DNA of 42,103 bases from CAYWNA01 sp964459305. Lineage in GTDB: Bacteria > Planctomycetota > Planctomycetia > Pirellulales > Pirellulaceae. This document shows, piece after piece, positions 6,959-13,580 of the stretch. The stretch covers positions 1 to 42,103 of the forward strand of contig CAYWNA010000099.1 of the NCBI GenBank assembly GCA_964459305.1, given 5' to 3'. Position 1 is the first letter of the stretch. Every line of letters begins with the position of its first letter. The translations under genes were made by a program, and so were the position numbers. Below the pieces are notes generated by a model that worked only from the letters and a program-made list of their open reading frames with translations, was not told where the DNA came from and did not search any database.

Positions 6959-9900
6959 TCAGCTGAACAGGATCCCGGCGTATCCGACCACGCGGTTCTT
7001 GTCGCCGCTGACGTTGGCGCTGGTGGCGTAATCGACTCGCTCGGCTTTCTTCAGCAGTTTCAATTGCCGAAGGGTTTCCATGACGATGACGGTGGGCCTC
7101 ACACCGCACATGCTGATGTTGTGGCGAGTCACGACGGTGTCGTACAGCGCGGCCGGGTCGAGCGTTTCCAGTGAATCCAACGCGAGCTCATCCAACCGCC
7201 GCGTCTCATCGTCGTTGGCGTAGTGGTTCATGTCGGTGGATACGACTAGCAAGGGCTTCTTCTTCATGCCGCGGAGCGCTTCGGCCAGCCCCGTCGCAAA
7301 TTGGCGGCAGCGGTCCAGATCGCTGGCTCCGACAAGCACTCCCACGACTCGACTCTCCGGGGCCAACTTCGCGAGAAATGGCAATTGCACCTCGATGCTG
7401 TGCTCTTTTTGGTGTGCGGCCGCATCCATTTGAAGCCCCGGTATCGCGTCGACCAATTGTTGTGCCAATTCGGGATCGGACGCCACATCGCCTCCCGGCA
7501 GCGACCAACTCTCGTGCGGGGCCACGGCCCATTCCACGCCTTGCCGCGAGTGTTTGGGAGCAAAGATGATCACGGTCTCTGGTATGCGGACTCGTTTAAA
7601 CGTCTGCGCGGCGATGCGGCCGGAATAGATGAGACCAGCATGCGGAACGACCACGCCGGAGCATTTCTTGGGTCGGCCACTGCCGTTGGCAAGCATTCCG
7701 TCGACCATTTTGGACAACTCGTCGGCATTGGCAGGATAGAACGTGCCGGCAACGGCGGGCGGTCGATTTCGCGCGCCGCCCCGCGGCCGCGGAACGCTGG
7801 ACATGCTCACCGGCGCCTCGGTGGACAGCGCCGCCAGGCTGAATACGGACGCCATGTCGGGGATGTTGACCTGTGCCTCGGAACGCGCCGTCTCCAGGAG
7901 CGTCTGCGGAGACTTCTCAGGATCGAACACCCAGGCGTTCTTACCATGTTCGACCACCAACAGAGCGCGATGCCGGGCGTCAACATCCGTCAGGTCAGGA
8001 TCAGCGGCCACGCCGTGCATGGCGGGATCGTACAACACGGTCATGCCAAGCTGAATGGTGTTCAGGGCATCGTTGCCGACTTGCTGTCGCTGGATCGTTG
8101 AAGCCGCGGCCTCGGCCAGTTTGAACAGCGTCGCCTGCAGCGGCACGCCGGGGCGCAGTGACATCTGCGACACCCGCATGGGCTCGCCGTCGGCCAGTCG
8201 CACGCTGATGGCTACCACCTCGACCGTCCCATCCGGACAGCCGGGAAGATAGTAGTTAGGCGTTGCGCCTCGCACAAGCGCTATGACATTGTAGCGACAT
8301 TGCTCGGCCAACTGCTTCAGTTCCGCCTCGGTAAACATCGGCGGTTTCCCGGTGGACGCGTTCTCGAGCACTCCCGGATCGAAATCGTCTGGGATCATGC
8401 GGCCTTCGAATTTCAGTAGCGTGGTGTCGTCGGCCAACCAAGCCGTCGTGGGCAGCCCCGCCTTGCGGCACACCTGCTGCAAAAACGTCTCCGCATCCCA
8501 ATCGTTTTCCACCGGCACGCTGGGCAGCAACAGCCCCGAGTTACCGCCGCGCTGGATCTGCAAACCGTGTCGGCCCACTTCGACTTCGTTGACCCGAGCC
8601 TCGCCTTTTGCCGTGATCGGCTGGAAACCGTACAGCAATGTCACGTCCAGGTGCAGGTGCTCCAACTCGGTCGGCGAAATTGTCGGGAACCGGGTATCTT
8701 CGGTTGCCGTGCGCATGGCTGCATGCTGAAGGGCCTGAACCAGCGGTACCGGTCGCCCCAGCATTCCACAGCAAGCACGCAAACGGCCTTTGCGTTTCAA
8801 TGTGACGAAAGCTCCCATCACGGTTTGCTGGGCCGATTCGTCCAACGTGGGATCCGAAAGACCCGGCTGAACGCCGCGCACGCCTGCTGCGACAACCTCG
8901 CAAGCCGCGCGATGAATCGCGGACTCCTGCTGCTGGGTCAACTCCGGGCTGTGCGGAACATTGCCCGCACCCGCGTTTTCCGGTTGTGTTCCAGATGCCA
9001 TGTGCTTTCCTTTGCTTTCTGCCCCATGCGGTGCTTGCTGTGGAGGAGCGTATTGCGAGATTCGCACGGGCTGCCGCTTCCGGCCCCAAGTACCCGGCGC
9101 CTGTTGAAAGCAGCCGGATATCCGGCCACCGCAATGTCCGCAGCAATCACCGCGAAGATGATAAGCACCTAACTCGTACCAGTTTCGTTCGATGAGCAGC
9201 CCGCCGCAGTGCGGGCAGTACGTACTCTGGTTCCTAACGTCGTCGACGTTGCCGACGTAAGCGTATTTCACACCTTGCCGCAGCGCGGTTTCCCTCGCAG
9301 ACAGCAGCGTTTCGGTCGGCGTGCGCGGCTTGTCCAACATTCGGAAGTCCGGATGAAAAGCGCTGAAGTGCAACGGCACCTCGTTGCCAACGGCCTCAAG
9401 TACCCAATCGCACATCCGCTGCAGCTCGTCCGGCGAGTCATTCTCGCCGGGGATGATCAGGTTGGTGATTTCGAACCACACATCGGTTTCGCGTTTCAGC
9501 CACTGAAGTGTATCCAACACGGGCTGCAGGCGCGACAATGTCAACTTCTCGTAGAACAGCTCAGAAAAAGATTTCAGATCGACGTTAGCCGCGTCCATCT
9601 GGCGGAAGAACGTCTCGCGAGCTGCGGGCATGATGTAGCCAGCCGTTACTGCCACGGACTTTACGTCCACAGCGCGGCACGCTTTCGCCACGTCGATGGC
9701 GTATTCGGCAAAGATCACCGGATCGTTGTACGTGTAAGCGACGCTGTGGCACCCAAGTTGCCGGGCGGCTTCCGCGATCGTTTCGGGCGTAGCGTGCTCG
9801 CTCAGTCGCGACACCTCACGCGACTTGGAGCTTTCCCAGTTCTGACAGAACTTGCACCCCAGATTGCATCCCGCCGTGCCGAACGACAGGATGCTGGTGC

Positions 9901-10189
9901 CGGGAAAGAAGTGGTTTAGCGGTTTCTTCTCGATGGGATCAATACAGAAGCCGGTGCTGCGTCCGTAGGTGGTCAGCACCATTTCGCCGTCGCGGTTTTC
10001 GCGCACGAAACAGAAACCGCGTTTGCCGGGCTTCAGGCTGCACCCGCGCGGACAAAGATCGCAGCCGATACTCCCCGCCTCGTCGGCTTCGTGCCACCAG
10101 CCGCCGACTCTGGCGCCGTCGGATTTCGGTTCCGTATCAGGAGGTAAGACAACAATTCGAGACATGAAACGGCCCGTTGCCAAATCCAT
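6959..10189 (-). CDS. Single-chain AmmeMemoRadiSam protein: radical SAM + AMMECR1 + Memo
   Basis: A 1076-residue fusion of all three proteins of the AmmeMemoRadiSam system, whose reaction is unknown. Residues 35-360 form the radical SAM enzyme: an N-terminal CDLCPRGC (Cys43, 46, 50), the cluster motif CNLGCKFC (Cys108, 112, 115), and a zinc-ribbon-like CPHCGG plus CCGHCGG near 325-354. Residues 415-600 form AMMECR1, with LRACCG at 470-475 where the family usually has LRGCIG. Residues 616-790 are a poorly conserved module. Residues 808-1076 form Memo and keep its metal and active-site residues: His850 (VPHAGLIYSG), His880 (APKHS), Asp986 and His989 (STDMNHY) and Cys1028 (MCGVRP). The ATG at 10189 directly follows a TAG that ends the preceding DUF3467 frame on this side of the assembly gap, which suggests coupling. 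An ATG at 9001 with an upstream AAGGAAAG could be a second start. Confidence 0.9.
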   Translation of the reverse strand: MDLATGRFMSRIVVLPPDTEPKSDGARVGGWWHEADEAGSIGCDLCPRGCSLKPGKRGFCFVRENRDGEMVLTTYGRSTGFCIDPIEKKPLNHFFPGTSILSFGTAGCNLGCKFCQNWESSKSREVSRLSEHATPETIAEAARQLGCHSVAYTYNDPVIFAEYAIDVAKACRAVDVKSVAVTAGYIMPAARETFFRQMDAANVDLKSFSELFYEKLTLSRLQPVLDTLQWLKRETDVWFEITNLIIPGENDSPDELQRMCDWVLEAVGNEVPLHFSAFHPDFRMLDKPRTPTETLLSARETALRQGVKYAYVGNVDDVRNQSTYCPHCGGLLIERNWYELGAYHLRGDCCGHCGGRISGCFQQAPGTWGRKRQPVRISQYAPPQQAPHGAESKGKHMASGTQPENAGAGNVPHSPELTQQQESAIHRAACEVVAAGVRGVQPGLSDPTLDESAQQTVMGAFVTLKRKGRLRACCGMLGRPVPLVQALQHAAMRTATEDTRFPTISPTELEHLHLDVTLLYGFQPITAKGEARVNEVEVGRHGLQIQRGGNSGLLLPSVPVENDWDAETFLQQVCRKAGLPTTAWLADDTTLLKFEGRMIPDDFDPGVLENASTGKPPMFTEAELKQLAEQCRYNVIALVRGATPNYYLPGCPDGTVEVVAISVRLADGEPMRVSQMSLRPGVPLQATLFKLAEAAASTIQRQQVGNDALNTIQLGMTVLYDPAMHGVAADPDLTDVDARHRALLVVEHGKNAWVFDPEKSPQTLLETARSEAQVNIPDMASVFSLAALSTEAPVSMSSVPRPRGGARNRPPAVAGTFYPANADELSKMVDGMLANGSGRPKKCSGVVVPHAGLIYSGRIAAQTFKRVRIPETVIIFAPKHSRQGVEWAVAPHESWSLPGGDVASDPELAQQLVDAIPGLQMDAAAHQKEHSIEVQLPFLAKLAPESRVVGVLVGASDLDRCRQFATGLAEALRGMKKKPLLVVSTDMNHYANDDETRRLDELALDSLETLDPAALYDTVVTRHNISMCGVRPTVIVMETLRQLKLLKKAERVDYATSANVSGDKNRVVGYAGILFS
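9001..9012 (-). promoter_or_regulatory. Possible internal ribosome binding site at the radical SAM/AMMECR1 junction
   Basis: On the minus strand AAGGAAAG (9005-9012) precedes an in-frame ATG at 9001, at residue 397 of the fusion. This is exactly where the AMMECR1 part would begin if it were a separate gene. It may be a relic of the unfused arrangement or allow a shorter AMMECR1-Memo product. The evidence is position and match to a Shine-Dalgarno sequence only. Confidence 0.35.
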
Positions 10190-10480
10190 CTAACCCATCG
10201 GCCCCTCCGCAGGCGGCTGCGGCGGCTGTTGCGGAGGCGGATTCTGCCCACCCGGATTCTGCCCTCCAGGCTACTGCCGTGGTTGCTGCACACGTTGTTG
10301 AAGGTGAGGGAATTGATTCTGCATGANNNNNNNNNNCCACCCCACAAGTCGAGCCCGCAACCGCCCCGCTGCCAACTCCACCTCCCCATGCGGCCCCTCC
10401 GGCGGCGGCTGCGCCGGATTCTGCCCTCCCGGATTCTGCCCTCCTTGCGCCTCACGTTGTTGCTGGACTCGTTGTTGAAA
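10190..10480. other. Assembly gap (10 N) flanked by two versions of the same sequence
   Basis: Ten N bases lie at 10327-10336. The sequence left of them (10190-10326) and right of them (10337 to about 10480) are diverged copies of the same stretch: both encode a tail of GGQNPGGQNP repeats, a proline-rich segment and EGP-M/H-G. The right copy even seems to run on into a corrupted form of the start of the downstream protein (ATGG, TTGGCA, CGGG, CTCGA). The simplest reading is that two overlapping contig ends, perhaps from two strains, were joined end to end. The true locus then has one copy, with the DUF3467 gene ending at the TAG just before ATG 10189. Confidence 0.7.
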
Positions 10481-11029
10481 CTGCTTGAAGGTATTCTGAA
10501 GGGAATCGAGCAGCCTAGGCACCTGTGGCGCGGATAGGAACACGCGTGCGGAGACCGCCGAAGTCGGGAAGAGATTAGTCAAGAAGTCGAACTTGAACTC
10601 CGACGGCGTATGACCAATCATCACACCGTTGGCGTACGCACCGCTAAGCAGGTCGTCAGACAGCTTTAACTCGTCGTAAATCTCCTGGGCCGTCGGTTGC
10701 TTGGCCGGCGTCGGGTTCTTCGGCAGCGCGGGCGGTTCGCCAAAACGTTGCTTGTAGATATCCAGGTTTTTGCGCAACGCCTCGATGAACTGCGACATCG
10801 ACGCATGCGGCATCACGATGCGCGACGCCACGTATGCCGGCGTGCCAAGATTCTGAATGAAATCGACGATGAACTCATTGGCCCCCGTCATCACGATCGC
10901 GCCGGTGCTGAATGCACCGCGACTGACGTTGTCCGGCACGCGGGCACTCACGTGCTGGACACGCACCTGCTCGCTGTGTTGGCCTGGCTCTTCACTTGGA
11001 TTTTCCGGTGTTTGCCCCGTTTCACTCAT
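10271..11029 (-). CDS. Tandem DUF3467 protein with Gln/Pro/Gly-rich tail
   Basis: Contains two DUF3467-like units: about residues 27-99 (counted from the GTG at 11047; VSRGAFSTGAIVMTGANEF, then VDFIQNLGTP) and about 130-200 (SGAYANGVMIGHTPSEF, then FDFLTNLFPTS). Each unit has the short N-terminal strand, a FxxDF core and a C-terminal helix, and most family members have only one. The function of DUF3467 is unknown. A Q-rich helix and GGQNP repeats follow. I prefer ATG at 11029 (MSETGQ) over the in-frame GTG at 11047 because family members often start MSE. The 3' end given here crosses the N gap and is not trustworthy; without the gap artefact the gene would end next to the AmmeMemoRadiSam start and form an operon with it. 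Confidence 0.75.
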   Translation of the reverse strand: MSETGQTPENPSEEPGQHSEQVRVQHVSARVPDNVSRGAFSTGAIVMTGANEFIVDFIQNLGTPAYVASRIVMPHASMSQFIEALRKNLDIYKQRFGEPPALPKNPTPAKQPTAQEIYDELKLSDDLLSGAYANGVMIGHTPSEFKFDFLTNLFPTSAVSARVFLSAPQVPRLLDSLQNTFKQFQQRVQQQREAQGGQNPGGQNPAQPPPEGPHGEVELAAGRLRARLVGWXXXXMQNQFPHLQQRVQQPRQ

Positions 11030-11090
11030 GGTTTCGACAATCTTCACTGAGACAGGTTTGAGGACGGACTATCAAGCTCCGTTTGATGAG

Positions 11091-11147
11091 TCGTAGCTGC
11101 ACTCGCCAGGGCGCGAAAATCCCGCATTCTGGCGAGTGCAGCTACGA
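11091..11147. repeat. GTAG-type palindromic repeat
   Basis: A perfect 19-bp inverted repeat: 11091-11109 (TCGTAGCTGCACTCGCCAG) pairs with 11129-11147, with a 19-base spacer. The GTAG...CTAC core is 11093-11145. It lies in the 240-bp space upstream of the DUF3467 gene and downstream of the glycosyltransferase; I see nothing else there. Confidence 0.88.
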
Positions 11148-11271
11148 CGGATTATGCAATCTGCGACAGAGCCTAGATTAGTCTACCAGTTTTCTGAGAA
11201 AGCGACAGCCGATATGGCTGGTTTTGCCAAGAACGTGCGGCGCGTACGAAACATCGAAACGTGGCCTGATT

Positions 11272-12021
11272 TCATGGGCCCCTTTCGTAGCCTGACGGCG
11301 GATCAGCAACACCCATTTTGCGCCGAAGACGACGAAGCTCAACCACAATGGTCCTCCAGTGCTGCGCGACACTTAGGTGACCCCCGGGCACTTCGGCCCA
11401 GTTGACTGGAATCTCTGCGACCTGGTACCCCAGACGCTCGGCCAAGATCAATAGTTCCAAGTCGAACAGGTAACCATTCTCCTGGACGAGCGAAAAGAGA
11501 TGGCGACCGGAATCGCGCCGAAACATTTTGAAGCCACATTGCGAATCGCACACTGGGACTCGCAACATCCAACGGGCAAGCCGGGCGAAAGCACGACCGA
11601 CCATCCCCCGGAACCATGTCCGGTTGCAGGACACATCACTCGATCTGAGCAGGCGAGACCCGATTGCCACGTCCGCTCCGTCCTCGATCGCCGCGCGCAA
11701 CCGCCGTTCTTCCTCGATCGGCGTCGCACCGTCGGCATCCGCGAATAACAGCAATTGCCCGCGAGCCGCGAGCATCCCCGTTCGAACCGCTGCCCCTTTC
11801 CCCTGGTTCTCCGGATGACAGAGGGCCCGAAACTGCGGCCAATCCCGCGCGGTCTCGTTCAGAATGGAGGTCAGTCCGTCGGTACTGCCGTCGTCGACAA
11901 CGATCACTTCGTAGTCGTCGTCGAAATGCTCGGCCAGATATGCGCGAATGGCACTCAGAAACGGCGGCAGGCGTTGCGCCTCGTTGTAGGCGGGAAGGAT
12001 CAAGGTAAAGGAAATGCTCAT
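11272..12021 (-). CDS. Family 2 glycosyltransferase, dolichol-phosphate hexose synthase-like
   Basis: A 249-residue GT-A fold glycosyltransferase that probably transfers a sugar from a nucleotide sugar to a lipid phosphate carrier. It shows the opening strand LILPAYNEAQRLPP (residues 7-20), the DDGSTDG nucleotide-binding motif (43-49), GKG (74-76), the metal-binding DADG (95-98), the DSQCGFKMFRR segment and the family-typical FDLELLILAERLGYQVAEIP. No C-terminal membrane helix is visible, as in DPM1/ALG5-like bacterial enzymes without anchors. The start at ATG 12021 overlaps the TGA stop of the upstream oxidoreductase by one base (TGATG), which argues for translational coupling and against the ATG at 12033. 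Confidence 0.88.
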   Translation of the reverse strand: MSISFTLILPAYNEAQRLPPFLSAIRAYLAEHFDDDYEVIVVDDGSTDGLTSILNETARDWPQFRALCHPENQGKGAAVRTGMLAARGQLLLFADADGATPIEEERRLRAAIEDGADVAIGSRLLRSSDVSCNRTWFRGMVGRAFARLARWMLRVPVCDSQCGFKMFRRDSGRHLFSLVQENGYLFDLELLILAERLGYQVAEIPVNWAEVPGGHLSVAQHWRTIVVELRRLRRKMGVADPPSGYERGP

Positions 12022-13331
12022 CACAGCGTCCATGGCTCGCGCATGGCGCGCGATAGCGTCCGATTGGCGGAGTCGTCATCGATGAACCGCTCCGCGTCCG
12101 GATCCCATTGCAGCTTGCGGCCAAGGTCCATGGCGATGTTGCCGATGTGAGCCACCGAACAACAACGATGGCCGATCTCGGCCGGGAAGTACGGATCGCG
12201 TCGGCTCTTGACGCAATCGAGAAAGTTGCGGTGCTCGCCGCCAGGGCAGGTGAACAGGCAAGTCTCCTCCGGGCCGATCACGGAATTCAAAATCTCCTGC
12301 GAGCTGGCCTCGAGCGTTCCGACCCATCCGTTGTTCCCAACCCACCCCTCGCTGCCTTCGAATCGCAATGCAACGCCGGTACCGTCGACCTGCATCTCGA
12401 CGCCGTTGGCATACTTGTAGCTCAGATGGTATTGATGGTATGCGTCGTAGAGTCCCTTCTCGTGGCGCTGGCCCGTACCTTCGACCTCCACCGGTCCGGT
12501 GCGTTCGGTGTCGTTTGCCCATTGAACCGTGTCCAGCAAGTGGGCTCCCCAGTCGGTGAGCTGCCCACCGGAATAGTCGCGGCACCATCGCCAGTGGTAA
12601 TGAATCTTGCCTTTACAGTACGGAGTCCGTGGCGCCGGGCCGAGCCACATGTCATAATCCAGCCCCTCCGGTACGGGCAGCGGCGTGGAATCGCCCGGAC
12701 TACCTGGCCCGCCCGGCAATTTGACGAGGATCCGCTGCAACTTGCCGATTCGGTTGTTTCGCACCAATTCCGCCATGCGGTGGTAGACCGCCAGCGAACG
12801 GTCCTCGGTGGATAGCTGGAACACGGCGCCGTACCGCTGGGCCGTTTCGATCAACTTTCGCCCCTCCGCCACCGTCAGCGTTGGCTTCTCGCAGATCACG
12901 TCCTTGCCCGACCGGATGGCGGCGATTGAGATCGGTACGTGCCAGTGGTCCGGCGTGGAAATCATGACGGCGTCGACATCGTCTCGTGCAATCACGTCGC
13001 GCCAGTCGTTGGTGGTCTGGCAAGTGTAGTCTTCGCCAAACTTCTGCCGCACGACCGCCTGCGCCTTGCCAACATTCCCGCTGTCCACGTCGCACAACGC
13101 GACCGGCTGGGCGTCGGCCTGGTTCAGGAACATTCGCAGGTTCCGCCCAATACCGTGCCCTCCCACACCGATAAACCCAACGGTAATCCGTTCGCTGGCC
13201 GGCACCGCGTCACCGGCTCCCAAGGCCGTCGAGGGGATCGCATACGGCGCGGTCACGATCCCACCGGTGGCCAAAGCCGTGCGTCTGACAAATTGCCGCC
13301 GAGTGAGTTGCTTGTGCTGTGATGGTTGCAT
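12021..13331 (-). CDS. Tat-exported Gfo/Idh/MocA family oxidoreductase
   Basis: NAD(P)-dependent sugar or inositol dehydrogenase-like protein of 436 residues. A twin-arginine signal (RRQFVRR, residues 11-17, followed by a hydrophobic stretch ending ALGAG) predicts export to the periplasm with cofactor bound. The Rossmann motif is GVGGHGIG (55-62), the catalytic-lysine motif is CEKP (147-150), and His264 lies in TDWGAHLLD. The C-terminal region has the planctomycete pattern AEIGHRCCSVAHIGNIAMDL. TGGAGA precedes ATG 13331. Substrate cannot be told from sequence. It is coupled to the following glycosyltransferase. Confidence 0.92.
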   Translation of the reverse strand: MQPSQHKQLTRRQFVRRTALATGGIVTAPYAIPSTALGAGDAVPASERITVGFIGVGGHGIGRNLRMFLNQADAQPVALCDVDSGNVGKAQAVVRQKFGEDYTCQTTNDWRDVIARDDVDAVMISTPDHWHVPISIAAIRSGKDVICEKPTLTVAEGRKLIETAQRYGAVFQLSTEDRSLAVYHRMAELVRNNRIGKLQRILVKLPGGPGSPGDSTPLPVPEGLDYDMWLGPAPRTPYCKGKIHYHWRWCRDYSGGQLTDWGAHLLDTVQWANDTERTGPVEVEGTGQRHEKGLYDAYHQYHLSYKYANGVEMQVDGTGVALRFEGSEGWVGNNGWVGTLEASSQEILNSVIGPEETCLFTCPGGEHRNFLDCVKSRRDPYFPAEIGHRCCSVAHIGNIAMDLGRKLQWDPDAERFIDDDSANRTLSRAMREPWTL

Positions 13332-13437
13332 GGATCATCTCCAAACGCGTCAAACCGCAAACAAGTAATGTAGGCCAGCACACAATCTCGTTTAACCCGA
13401 AGCCGGAGGCGATGGCGTGTGCTGCGCGGGGACGATT

Positions 13438-13566
13438 TATACCATCCGCGGACAAGTCTGACCTGTAGCCGAACTCGCCAGAGTTTGGTTTTTCCCTGCG
13501 CAGACCAAAGTCTGGCGACTTCGGCTACATGCGGAAAAGTGTCAATCCTGGCCGCGCGTGGTATAT
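13438..13566 (+). repeat. Long composite palindromic repeat, copy A
   Basis: About 128 bp with outer arms (TATACCATCCGCGG at the left, CCGCGCGTGGTATAT at the right) and an inner GTAG...CTAC palindrome at 13465-13528 whose arms differ at only a few bases. Near-identical copies lie at 25751-25873 (inverted) and 28702-28829. The inner core alone, more diverged, is at 24097-24164. It sits upstream of the oxidoreductase gene and downstream of the TIGR03663 gene. No reading frame is seen in it. Confidence 0.9.
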
Positions 13567-13580
13567 CCCTTTGCCTGCCG

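Noticed and set aside
10190..10480. Real gene-tail duplication around the N gap
   Set aside because: Both copies flank a gap and the right copy runs into a corrupted start of the downstream gene, so an assembly join is more likely.
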